Origin: DATDAW01 sp036525185
GTDB lineage: Bacteria; Verrucomicrobiota; Verrucomicrobiia; Chthoniobacterales; DASVRZ01
NCBI GenBank assembly: GCA_036525185.1
Contig: DATDAW010000017.1
Coordinates: 1-42,503, forward strand
Length of the DNA stretch: 42,503 nt
Direction: 5' to 3'
The notes beneath the pieces were generated by a model. The model saw only the letters and a program-made list of their open reading frames with translations, ran no database searches and was not told the DNA's origin. The translations under genes were made by a program, and so were the position numbers. Position 1 is the first letter of the stretch. The number at the start of each line of letters is the position of its first letter. This document shows, one piece after another, positions 27,390-35,193 of this stretch.

Positions 27390-28406
27390 ATGCCTGAGCC
27401 CCACCGTCGGAGAGTGCGTTATTCCGGCAAACATCCGCGCCGATTTGAGGACAAATACAAGGAGCTCAACCCGGAAAAATACCCGGACACCATCGCAAAA
27501 GTGATTGCCTCGGGCAAAACGCCTGCCGGATCGCATTTGCCGATAATGGTGCGCGAAATCCTGGACGTTCTGAATCCCAAACCCGGCGAAATAGCGGTCG
27601 ATTGCACCCTCGGCTATGGAGGCCACGCCCGGGAAATACTCCCTCGTCTCCGCCCGGGTGGCTGCCTCATTGGCCTGGACGTCGATCCGGTCGAACTGCC
27701 GCGCACGGAAGAGCGTCTTCGGACACTCAGTTTCGGTCCCGAAGAATTCTTCGTGCGCCGATCCAACTTTGCCGGACTGCCAGGAGTGCTCGCGGCCCAG
27801 GGGAGTTTGAAAGCAGATTGCATCCTTGCCGATCTCGGCGTTTCCTCCATGCAAATCGACACGCCGGTTCGCGGTTTTTCGGTGAAAACTCCCGGGCCGC
27901 TCGATATGCGCATGAACCCCCAAAAAGGTCTGCCTGCGTCCGAATTCCTCGCCCGACTCCAGCCCGAGGCACTTGCCGATTTGCTTCGCGAGAATGCCGA
28001 TGAGCCGCGCGCTACCCTTTTGTCCGAGCACCTGGCAGGCAGAAATTTCGCCCTCACAACGGACCTCTCCCTAGCCATCACCTCCCTCCTCCCGAATCTC
28101 TCCGAAGACGAGCGGGACAAAACGGTCCGGCGCGTTTTTCAGGCGCTGCGTATCGCGGTAAACGAAGAATTTACCGCACTTGACACCCTCCTGCGTCATC
28201 TTCCCGAATGTTTGAACCCCGGTGGCCGCGTCGCCATTTTGACCTTTCATTCCGGTGAAGACCGCCGTGTTAAAAAAGCCTTTCAATCCGATTACCGCGA
28301 AGGCCGCTATTCGCGCATCGCGGACGAAATTATCCGCCCGACGTCCGAAGAATGCCGCGCCAATCCCCGCGCAACGTCCGCCAAACTGCGCTGGACAATA
28401 AGATAG
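27390..28406 (+). CDS. rsmH: 16S rRNA (cytosine1402-N4)-methyltransferase
   Basis: A 338-residue RsmH (MraW) that methylates N4 of C1402 in 16S rRNA using S-adenosylmethionine. Motifs: HLPIMVREIL (family HxPVMLxE), AVDCTLGYGGHAREIL (SAM-binding motif I), LIGLDVDP, ILADLGVSSMQID, MRMNP, and a C-terminal LTFHSGEDR where the family usually has FHSLEDR. There is a basic N-terminal extension of about 50 residues before the conserved start (RRRVRYSGKHPRRFEDKY), which may bind RNA. In many bacteria this gene heads the division/cell-wall cluster; here it lies apart from any mur or fts gene. Confidence 0.93.
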   Translation: MPEPHRRRVRYSGKHPRRFEDKYKELNPEKYPDTIAKVIASGKTPAGSHLPIMVREILDVLNPKPGEIAVDCTLGYGGHAREILPRLRPGGCLIGLDVDPVELPRTEERLRTLSFGPEEFFVRRSNFAGLPGVLAAQGSLKADCILADLGVSSMQIDTPVRGFSVKTPGPLDMRMNPQKGLPASEFLARLQPEALADLLRENADEPRATLLSEHLAGRNFALTTDLSLAITSLLPNLSEDERDKTVRRVFQALRIAVNEEFTALDTLLRHLPECLNPGGRVAILTFHSGEDRRVKKAFQSDYREGRYSRIADEIIRPTSEECRANPRATSAKLRWTIR

Positions 28407-28506
28407 GTAAATGGCGATCGGTGAAGATCGCCACACTTCAGGAATGCTGCGTTTGTCCAGAGATAGACACCAATCGCCCATCACGATTCACATGACCCCG
28501 CAACCG

Positions 28507-28968
28507 ATGAATAAATCTGCGATCGTCGCCGACATTCTTGAGAAACTTCGCGCAGAATTCGACTCGCGACATGCCACGTCGAAACAGGCCCGCGCCACGG
28601 GCAACGACGCCGAGACCAAGGCTGAAGGCAAATACGACACACGTTCCACCGAAGAAAATTACCTTGCCGATGGCCTCGCCAAACAGGCGCTCGCTGCCAT
28701 GCAGGCCGCTGCGGCGTTCGAGAAACTTCCGGCCCGAGATTTTAGTCCCGGTGACCTCATCGATGTTGGCGCGGTCATTGAGCTGGAATTTCCCGCATCC
28801 CACGAATGGTTTTTCCTCGCTCCTGCCGCTGGAGGGATCGAGATCGAGCATGACGGACATATCATTACCGTCATCACTCCGGCATCGCCGCTCGGATGCC
28901 AATTGATCGGTAAAAAGGCCGGCGACTCAACCACGGCGCCCGCCACGCGAATCGTAGCGGTGCATTGA
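28507..28968 (+). CDS. GreA/GreB-like transcription elongation factor family protein
   Basis: A 153-residue protein. An N-terminal helical region (residues about 1-80) contains AEGKYDTRSTEENYL, typical of a divergent GreA/B-like family. It is followed by a FKBP-like beta C-terminal domain ending in SPLGCQLIGKKAGD, which matches the C-terminal signature of Gre factors (SPLGxALLGKxxGD). The family binds RNA polymerase; whether this member rescues backtracked complexes is unknown. In-frame ATGs at 28411, 28492 and 28507 compete; 28507 gives the family-like start MNKSAIVADIL. It lies 100 nt after rsmH on the same strand. Confidence 0.75.
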   Translation: MNKSAIVADILEKLRAEFDSRHATSKQARATGNDAETKAEGKYDTRSTEENYLADGLAKQALAAMQAAAAFEKLPARDFSPGDLIDVGAVIELEFPASHEWFFLAPAAGGIEIEHDGHIITVITPASPLGCQLIGKKAGDSTTAPATRIVAVH

Positions 28969-29008
28969 TAAAAAAAGGTCCCATCGAGTACGTCCAAGCC
29001 GTGCCTTG

Positions 29009-30649
29009 TTATTTCCGAAAGGCCTCTGGGACAAAGCTCATATCGGTGGCTTCGGCAACGGCGAGGCTGATCTGAAAGTCCATCACTTCGACGGGAATAG
29101 GATTTTGGTAACCAGTCAGACTTTCGATGACGGCTTCGATCGGAGTTTTGCCGGCCGTGCGGACGAGACGATAAATTTTGACGGCCAGAGCTTCGGCCGC
29201 GCCGGGCGTAAGCCGGTTGGGCATTAATTTTTCCAATGCAGCAAAATCGACGTCCTGCAATTCGACGCCCTTACGTTTGCACAGCGCCCGAAGCAAAGCG
29301 AAAGCCTCGGACGGAGTCGCCGTGGGAAAGATCGGGATTTTGACGTCCACGCGGCCGGGGCGCTTGAGGTCCACTTCGATCAAATCGGGCCGGCTGGAGG
29401 CGAGCACCCAAATGATGCGGCCCCGGTTTTCCGGACGGCTCATTTCCTGGGCCATCATGGAATAGATTCGGCCTGAAAGACCAGAGTCGTTGCTGCCGGC
29501 GTCGCGTTTGCCGAGAGTCTGGTCGGCTTCGTCGATGAAAACGTAGCAGCGGGTGAGCGCCTGCAGGAGACGGAAAATTTTTTCGAGGTTGCCTTCTGTG
29601 GTGCCGACCCATTTGTCGCGGAAATTCTTCAACTTCACTACGGGGACCCCCGCTTCGCCAGAGAGACATTCGACCAGGTAGGTTTTGCCGGTACCGACAG
29701 GGCCACAGATCAGGTAACCCATCGGAAGCGCCTGAGTGTCGCCATTTTCCCAGAGCGCAAGATCCTGACGCAACCATCTTTTCAGTCCGTCCTGACCCTG
29801 CAAATCATCGAGGGTCTTCTTCGATTGGATAAACTCGATGAGCCCCTGGCATTCGTCTTCGACGATCTGCTTCTTAAGCTTCACCAAATCGGCTGGCTGC
29901 AAAGATTCGGAACGGTACTCCTTGAGTTTGAGGAGGTTGTCGATCGCGTTCTGCGTGGCGCCATTGAGCTGGTCGGCGAGTGGCGCGAGATTTTCAGCAA
30001 AAACAGAAAGCGCTTTGGGATGTTTCGGCGCCAGAAAACGGAGGGTGCGCTCGATTTCGCCGGAATCCGGGAGAGGGACTTTGATTTTTGCGGCACGCGG
30101 ATTGCCGCTGAGCAGGGGGTTGAGGTCGTTGAGATTTTCTGTGATGAGACAGGTAGCGAGCGAAAAATCGGCCAGAATGGGATCATCCGCCCAATCGCGA
30201 ACGAGCAGTGCGAGCGAGTTGAGATCGAAGTGGACCATTCCTGGGACGGCCGGCGCGAGAAGTTGCGCTGCTTTAACGAGACAGGCGATCTGGAGTCGCG
30301 GCCGGCCGAGCCGGGCCAGGTTGGCATTGTAGCGAAAGTAGCGCGTAAGGAGTTCAATCGCTGGTCGCGGCGCTTTGGGAAGCTCAGGGGAATCCTTGAA
30401 CGTCGGCCATCGGGCGAAAACATCGCCGCCTTTTTCGACCCGAATGCCATTGCCAATGTCATAGCTCAGCACGACGTCGAAGCGCTGCATCAGCGTGCTG
30501 AGGAAAAAATCCGTAAGAGAACCCAGCTGCTGATTCTTTTCGGTATCGATAAGAAAGCGGTCGTGGACGTTCCCGTGCAGGATGAATTGCGTGGCTGCAT
30601 TGCTTTCGTACAAGGCAGCCAGTTCCGATGCCCAAACAGGAAGACTCAT
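29009..30649 (-). CDS. AAA-family ATPase with a degenerate first AAA-like module
   Basis: A 546-residue protein. The C-terminal AAA domain has Walker A LICGPVGTGKT (about residue 318), Walker B YVFIDEADQTLG (about 370), a sensor-1 region WVLASSRPDLI (Ser where Asn is usual) and DLKRPGRVDVKI with arginine-finger residues. This resembles FtsH/Cdc48-type AAA proteins. The N-terminal half (residues about 15-240) looks like a degenerate AAA module: it lacks Walker A but keeps a CLITENLNDLNPLL segment resembling sensor 1. No membrane helix or protease motif is seen. It is probably the last gene of a minus-strand unit with the two genes before it. Client and process are unknown. Confidence 0.82.
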   Translation of the reverse strand: MSLPVWASELAALYESNAATQFILHGNVHDRFLIDTEKNQQLGSLTDFFLSTLMQRFDVVLSYDIGNGIRVEKGGDVFARWPTFKDSPELPKAPRPAIELLTRYFRYNANLARLGRPRLQIACLVKAAQLLAPAVPGMVHFDLNSLALLVRDWADDPILADFSLATCLITENLNDLNPLLSGNPRAAKIKVPLPDSGEIERTLRFLAPKHPKALSVFAENLAPLADQLNGATQNAIDNLLKLKEYRSESLQPADLVKLKKQIVEDECQGLIEFIQSKKTLDDLQGQDGLKRWLRQDLALWENGDTQALPMGYLICGPVGTGKTYLVECLSGEAGVPVVKLKNFRDKWVGTTEGNLEKIFRLLQALTRCYVFIDEADQTLGKRDAGSNDSGLSGRIYSMMAQEMSRPENRGRIIWVLASSRPDLIEVDLKRPGRVDVKIPIFPTATPSEAFALLRALCKRKGVELQDVDFAALEKLMPNRLTPGAAEALAVKIYRLVRTAGKTPIEAVIESLTGYQNPIPVEVMDFQISLAVAEATDMSFVPEAFRK

Positions 30650-30731
30650 ATGAAGTTTCTCACGGAGAGAGGCAGAGAAGCAAAGGCACTATAAAATCCT
30701 TAAAATCCTGGCTCCCCATTGCTTCCCCTGT

Positions 30732-31232
30732 TCAATTTTCTCCGCCGTTGAGCAGAGCAAATACTTCGGCTTGAACCGCTTCGATCTGATCCATGCGCAA
30801 CATGGGATCGAAAATGATGAAGGCCTCACCGGTCTTAAAGTGCTCGTAAATCAGCAAGCGCCCCTCTTCGGCCGGCTTTTCGTCGACCTGTTTGAGCACT
30901 TTTTTGCGCTCGAGCATCACCGCGAGAATGTAGCGGGCGTTAATGTGCTCTTCGCGATCCTCGAGCATCAATTGGCGCAGGAGACTTTCGACACCCTGTT
31001 TCGGCAAAGCCTCGGGCGAGGGTGGCTGTGGCAATTCAAACTTCGAGCGCCAATACGAAAAGGGCTGCACTTTTTCCGCCTGTTCCTTCCAGGCTTCCTC
31101 AGAAAGATCCATGCGGTACAAACCGCGTTTGTCGCGAAAAAGGAGGGTGCGGAAATATTCGCCGTCTTCGAATGGGCGGCTGGTCACGGAACATTTGTCT
31201 GCCCGGCGTTGGATGTCCCAATCAGGTTGCAT
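30732..31232 (-). CDS. Conserved hypothetical protein
   Basis: A 166-residue soluble protein. It opens MQPDWDIQRRADKCSVTSRP and has the look of a domain that binds a metal or nucleic acid through a single cysteine near residue 14. It continues with a segment of alternating charge, RYILAVMLERKKVLK and LLIYEHFKTGEAFIIFDP. I do not recognise a named family, but such proteins recur in Verrucomicrobiota and Planctomycetota genomes in my recollection. It starts 18 nt after the LptF/G-type gene and precedes the AAA ATPase gene by about 80 nt, so the three are probably cotranscribed. No function is assigned. Confidence 0.7.
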   Translation of the reverse strand: MQPDWDIQRRADKCSVTSRPFEDGEYFRTLLFRDKRGLYRMDLSEEAWKEQAEKVQPFSYWRSKFELPQPPSPEALPKQGVESLLRQLMLEDREEHINARYILAVMLERKKVLKQVDEKPAEEGRLLIYEHFKTGEAFIIFDPMLRMDQIEAVQAEVFALLNGGEN

Positions 31233-31250
31233 AAGGTGATTTTCGAGGAG

Positions 31251-32378
31251 TCAGGCGCGTTTGCCAAGTTTGGCAAATGCCAATCGTCCGCCGGCCCGCT
31301 GCCAGAGTAGCCACAACCCGACGATGCCGAACACAACCACCGGCGTCCAGGCGGCAAACGCCGGCGGGATACGTCCACCCTGTCCCAGCGCGAGGCACAG
31401 CCGATCAAGAAACAACATTCCGAAAAACAACAGCAACGCGTTTGCAATGCTCCCCAGCATTCCGCGCCGGGAAAAGACGATTCCCAAAGGTCCGCCGAAT
31501 AGCATGACCACCATGCACTGCCACGGCAGCGACCACCGGTAAAACATCTGCGTCCGGAATTCCGCCAGTTGTGACTCGGGAAAATCGCTGTTGAGGCGTA
31601 AATATTCTTTCAGCGAGGGCACACCCATGTATTCCGCGACCAGGTTCGAGCTCGAAATCCGCCAGGGCGTCTCACGCACGTGATGCAGGTAATATCTTCG
31701 AAACGGACGCTGGGAAAGGATCTGGCCGTCCTCCCGCAGATTGAGTACTTCGCCATCCGCAAAAATCCACATCTTCGTCTCGGGCTGATACTTCACGCTC
31801 CGAGCATAAAGTTTCCAAACCGCTTCCCCATTCGCGTTCTGCTGCGCAACCTGAACGCCGCGAGCGTCATTCGTGTCGAGCCGGAACCGCTCGAAATACC
31901 AGGTGCGATGATTTTCGCGGTCGCGGAAAAGCAACGCGGGTTCATCCCTCGATTTCGGTTTCTCATTGGTCAACTCATCGTAAAGAGCCTTCCGCCTCGT
32001 TTGAGATTCCGGCGCAAGTTGGTACGTCAGCAAGAGCATGAGCCCCGTCGCTGCAATTCCAACCACACCCAGCGGCAGGAGCACTCGCGGAATGCTGACT
32101 CCAGCCGTTATCATCGACACGACCTCATTCGAACGCGACAACCGGCTGAATGAATAAAGCAACGCCAAAAGCAGGGCGACGGGCAGACAAAAGACAATAA
32201 TATACGGAGCCTGGATGCGGTAATATTTGATGATCTTGCTCCAGGGGGCCTGGGCCGCGATGAGGTCAGGCAGATTGTTGCCCATGTCGAGAATGAGCCA
32301 GATCGCGACAATGCCCACGAAACAATAGAAAAACGGCAGGCCAAAACTGCGCAAAACATATCGATCGAGCAAACGCAT
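31251..32378 (-). CDS. LptF/LptG-family lipopolysaccharide export permease
   Basis: A 375-residue YjgP/YjgQ-family permease, a component of the LptB2FG exporter that extracts lipopolysaccharide from the inner membrane. It begins MRLLDRYVLRSFGLPFFYCF, the family start. Three N-terminal helices follow (residues about 12-35, 55-78, 95-118), then a periplasmic beta-jellyroll region (about 130-260) and three C-terminal helices ending near residue 365. The frame opens further upstream to 32504, but the ATG at 32378 is the family start. F and G paralogues cannot be told apart here. It implies an outer membrane. It is divergent from the nuo operon across a 245-nt gap. Confidence 0.9.
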   Translation of the reverse strand: MRLLDRYVLRSFGLPFFYCFVGIVAIWLILDMGNNLPDLIAAQAPWSKIIKYYRIQAPYIIVFCLPVALLLALLYSFSRLSRSNEVVSMITAGVSIPRVLLPLGVVGIAATGLMLLLTYQLAPESQTRRKALYDELTNEKPKSRDEPALLFRDRENHRTWYFERFRLDTNDARGVQVAQQNANGEAVWKLYARSVKYQPETKMWIFADGEVLNLREDGQILSQRPFRRYYLHHVRETPWRISSSNLVAEYMGVPSLKEYLRLNSDFPESQLAEFRTQMFYRWSLPWQCMVVMLFGGPLGIVFSRRGMLGSIANALLLFFGMLFLDRLCLALGQGGRIPPAFAAWTPVVVFGIVGLWLLWQRAGGRLAFAKLGKRA

Positions 32379-32550
32379 GGGCGCGCACAGTAAATCTGAA
32401 ACGGGAACCGGGCAACGCGAGATCCTCCCGGCAAAATCCCGTTCCCAATAGAACCGCAAAACCGCAAAATCCGATCCGCGCGCACCACTGGAATCCTCCG
32501 ACAAACAGCCGCAATCTTTGGGTGACAGGCGTCAGTTTTCCACCATGAGC

Positions 32551-32568
32551 TTGTGAAACTTTTCACAA
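32551..32568 (+). promoter_or_regulatory. Perfect palindrome matching a Rex-type operator upstream of the nuo operon
   Basis: TTGTGAAACTTTTCACAA is a perfect 18-bp palindrome: TTGTGAA, four bases, TTCACAA. This is the published form of binding sites for Rex, the NADH/NAD+-sensing repressor of respiratory genes. It lies 55 nt before the nuoE start and just before a weak promoter-like pair TTGCTC (32575-32580) and CATAAG (32597-32602, 16-nt spacer). The gene for Rex is not in the window, so the regulator is inferred. The divergent lptF/G-type gene starts at 32378. Confidence 0.6.
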
Positions 32569-32623
32569 AAACACTTGCTCGTCCTCGCTCCTGGCTCATA
32601 AGCTCATACAAGCACCATCTCCC

Positions 32624-33136
32624 ATGGAACTACCCCCTGAATTTGCGGCGGAAATCGACGAGGTAATCACCCATTACCCCGTGTCGAAGCGCTCCGCGTC
32701 GTTGCCGCTTTTGCATCTTTTTCAGGAAAAATTCGGCTTCATCAGCGACGAAGCCATTCTCTGGATCGCTGACAAGCTGGAGTTGCAACCGATCAATATC
32801 CTGGAGCTGGTCACGTTTTACCCAATGTTCCGCCGCAAGCCTGCCGGAAAACATCACATCCGTGTCTGCCGCACTCTTTCGTGTGCCATGGGCGGCGGCT
32901 ACGAACTGTTCGAACATTTCTGCCGCAAAACCGGCATCCACCCGCACCTCGAGCACGCGGGCGGCGTCAATGGCCACGGCGACCCGATCTCCGTGAGCGC
33001 CGACGGAAAATACTCGATTGAATTCGTGGAATGTCTCGCTTCCTGCGGCACCGCGCCCGTTTGCATGATCAACGACGATTTTTACGAGGGCGTCACACAC
33101 GGCGAAGCCTCGGCTCTGCTGGAAAAATACCCATAA
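32624..33136 (+). CDS. nuoE: NADH-quinone oxidoreductase subunit E
   Basis: A 170-residue thioredoxin-like subunit of the complex I NADH-dehydrogenase module. It binds the [2Fe-2S] cluster N1a through four cysteines, seen in VCRTLSCAMGG (residues about 83-93) and VECLASCGTAPVC (about 130-145). The helical N-terminus with ITHYPVSKRSASLPLLHL is typical. It is the first gene of the nuo cluster here; nuoA-D are not upstream. The start at 32624 follows a Rex-like palindrome and has no strong ribosome-binding site. nuoF begins 15 nt after its stop. Confidence 0.96.
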   Translation: MELPPEFAAEIDEVITHYPVSKRSASLPLLHLFQEKFGFISDEAILWIADKLELQPINILELVTFYPMFRRKPAGKHHIRVCRTLSCAMGGGYELFEHFCRKTGIHPHLEHAGGVNGHGDPISVSADGKYSIEFVECLASCGTAPVCMINDDFYEGVTHGEASALLEKYP

Positions 33137-33151
33137 CCCTCGAGCAAACCC

Positions 33152-34612
33152 ATGCCCTCTCCCCTTCGACAACCGCATCCGCGTGAAACACGGATGATCT
33201 TCAAGAACATCGATCGTCCGGGCTGGAAAAACGACATCGAGACCTACCTTGCGGACGGCGGTTACGAGGAGATGAAAAAGGCGTTCACGATGGCGCCTGT
33301 GGACATCGTCAACGAAGTCAAAACGTCCGGGCTGCGCGGACGCGGCGGCGCCGGTTTTCCCTGCGGGATGAAATGGGGCTTTGTCAAACAGGATGGGCCA
33401 AAACCGAATTACATCATCGTCAACGCCGACGAATCCGAACCCGGCACATTCAAGGATCGCTACATCCTGCATCAGGACCCCCATCAATTGCTCGAAGGCG
33501 TCATCATTTCCGCCTGGGCCCTCAACGTGCATCTCGCGTACATCTATATCCGGGGCGAATTTCCCGATGCGGCCAGGATCATGGAAAGATCCATCGCCGA
33601 AGCCAAGGCGAAGGGGTTCGTCGGGAAAAATGTACTGGGCAAAAACTTCGATCTGGACATTTACGTCCACAGAGGCGCCGGCGCGTATATCTGCGGCGAG
33701 GAGACCGGATTGATTGAGTCGCTCGAAGGCAAACGCGCTTATCCGCGAATCAAACCGCCGTATTTCCCCGCCGTGCTCGGCCTCTACCAATGCCCCACCA
33801 TCGTGAACAACGTGGAAACACTGTGCCACATCAAGCACATCATTCGCATGGGTGGCGCCGAATACGCCAAGCTGGGGCGACCCAACAACACGGGCACGCG
33901 CATCGTCTGCGTGAGCGGCGATGTGGTTTCGCCGGGATATTTCGAGATCGAACTGGGGGCAGTCACGTTCGGCGAATTGATTAATGATTTCTGCGGTGGC
34001 ATGAAGCCGGGCCGGAAACTTAAAGCCGTCATTCCAGGCGGCAGCTCGGCCAAAGTGCTGCGCGCGGGCGAGGCTTACAAAATCAAGGAAAAAGCGGGCG
34101 ACGGTACGATGGTCGAAAAACAGATCGGGTTGGATGACATCCCGCTCGATTTTGACTCTTTGGCGGCCGTCGGCTCGATGGCGGGCTCAGGCGGCATCAT
34201 CGTCATGGACGACAGCCGGGATATGGTTTGGGTGCTCAACAACATCAACAGCTTTTACGCCCATGAAAGCTGCGGGCAATGCACGCCCTGTCGCGAAGGT
34301 TCGTTGTGGATGAAAAAGATCACCGACCGCATCGTCGCCGGCGGTGGCGTCGAACGCGACCCGGCTGTGCTCAAAAGCGTAGCCGACAACATCGCCGGTA
34401 AAACGATTTGCGCTTTCGGCGAGGCTTGCTCGTGGCCGACCCAAAGTTTTCTAGCGAAATTCCCGGAAGAATTTCAGGCGAAATCCAAAAAACCGCTGCC
34501 GCCTCCGATGCCGCCGGAATATGTCGCAGAGGAAGTCGTCGAGCACGAAACGGTCCAAACCGTGCAAGGCGCCAGAGGAGCGGGGATCATGGCAGCGGCG
34601 GCAGGGAGGTAA
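33152..34612 (+). CDS. nuoF: NADH-quinone oxidoreductase subunit F
   Basis: A 486-residue NADH- and FMN-binding subunit of complex I. Glycine-rich GLRGRGGAGFPCGMKW (residues about 62-78) binds NADH, and NADESEPGTFKDR follows. The FMN-binding region is IYVHRGAGAYICGEETGLIESLEG, and the [4Fe-4S] cluster N3 ligands are in ESCGQCTPCREG plus the later CAFGEAC. An SLBB domain lies between. An internal ATG at 33194 (MIFKNIDRPGW) is a possible alternative start. The final 40 residues are low-complexity (Pro/Glu/Gly). The stop codon TAA (34610-34612) is already part of the left repeat arm of the inserted unit. Confidence 0.97.
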   Translation: MPSPLRQPHPRETRMIFKNIDRPGWKNDIETYLADGGYEEMKKAFTMAPVDIVNEVKTSGLRGRGGAGFPCGMKWGFVKQDGPKPNYIIVNADESEPGTFKDRYILHQDPHQLLEGVIISAWALNVHLAYIYIRGEFPDAARIMERSIAEAKAKGFVGKNVLGKNFDLDIYVHRGAGAYICGEETGLIESLEGKRAYPRIKPPYFPAVLGLYQCPTIVNNVETLCHIKHIIRMGGAEYAKLGRPNNTGTRIVCVSGDVVSPGYFEIELGAVTFGELINDFCGGMKPGRKLKAVIPGGSSAKVLRAGEAYKIKEKAGDGTMVEKQIGLDDIPLDFDSLAAVGSMAGSGGIIVMDDSRDMVWVLNNINSFYAHESCGQCTPCREGSLWMKKITDRIVAGGGVERDPAVLKSVADNIAGKTICAFGEACSWPTQSFLAKFPEEFQAKSKKPLPPPMPPEYVAEEVVEHETVQTVQGARGAGIMAAAAGR

Positions 34613-35182
34613 TATTACTCATACTTCTACTCTTAATCGTAATCCTTCCCTTCTCTATCATCTGCTTCCCAGCCTCCCAAACCATGCGTCCCATCTTCGA
34701 CCACGAAAACCTCATCGCATATCAGGAATCGCTAGCATTTTGCGCATGGGTCGGAGACCTGCTCGAAACCTTCACCGGTAAAGCGTCGGTCCGCGACCAA
34801 ATCGACCGCGCCTCCACCAGCATGGTTCTCAATATTGCGGAAGGAAACGCCAAATTTTCCAAACGAGATAGAGTTCGCTTCCTTGAAATGGCTTCAGGCT
34901 CCACCCTTGAATGTGCGGCTTGTCTGGACGTAATGGTCGCGAGGCAACTTGTAGACCCGAGGATCGTGGTCGAAGCCAAGCAGCAGCTTTTAAGAGTTCA
35001 TAATCTGGTTATGGGATTGATCCGGAAGTTTTCAGGGAACGACAGCAATTTGAGGACAGATGGGGTCGTGAAAGACGAATCGCCGGACTACCATGTAAAT
35101 GCTCCCACTTCGGCCATGACAGCCGAGGCTGAGGAGTCGGGAAGGCTGAAGGATTACGATTAGGAGTATGAGTAAGATTACC
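34608..35182 (+). repeat. Inverted hexamer-array unit enclosing a four-helix-bundle ORF, between nuoF and nuoG
   Basis: Left arm 34608-34650 reads as hexamers TAATAT, TACTCA, TACTTC, TACTCT, TAATCG, TAATCC after GG, then TTCCC. The reverse complement of the right arm (35182-35139) reads TAATCT, TACTCA, TACTCC, TAATCG, TAATCC. The arms match almost base for base over about 35 nt, apart from one whole extra hexamer on the left. The left arm overlaps the nuoF stop codon. The right arm contains the end of the enclosed ORF and finishes 11 nt before the nuoG start. Confidence 0.85.
34684..35163 (+). CDS. Four-helix-bundle protein (23S rRNA intervening-sequence protein family)
   Basis: A 159-residue protein of the PF05635/TIGR02436 four-helix-bundle family, related to 23S rRNA intervening-sequence proteins and to Avd of diversity-generating retroelements. 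Key pattern: LIAYQESLAFCAWVGDLL, then VRDQIDRASTSMVLNIAEGN, then FLEMASGSTLECAACLDVM, covering residues about 8-90. Helix 4 ends near residue 118. The final 40 residues are variable, and the last few codons lie inside the right repeat arm. The frame is open from 34408 inside nuoF, but only the ATG at 34684 gives the family N-terminus. It is embedded between nuoF and nuoG, with no link to respiration, and is probably cargo of the surrounding inverted-repeat unit. Confidence 0.85.
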   Translation: MRPIFDHENLIAYQESLAFCAWVGDLLETFTGKASVRDQIDRASTSMVLNIAEGNAKFSKRDRVRFLEMASGSTLECAACLDVMVARQLVDPRIVVEAKQQLLRVHNLVMGLIRKFSGNDSNLRTDGVVKDESPDYHVNAPTSAMTAEAEESGRLKDYD

Positions 35183-35193
35183 ATCTACATCCC

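Noticed and set aside
32630..33838. 402-residue ORF on the minus strand opposite nuoE and nuoF
   Set aside because: A long antisense shadow caused by codon bias of the nuo genes; composition is atypical and there is no family match.
34408..34683. N-terminal extension of the four-helix-bundle ORF
   Set aside because: The extension is the other frame of the nuoF 3' end and of the left repeat arm; the family start is at 34684.
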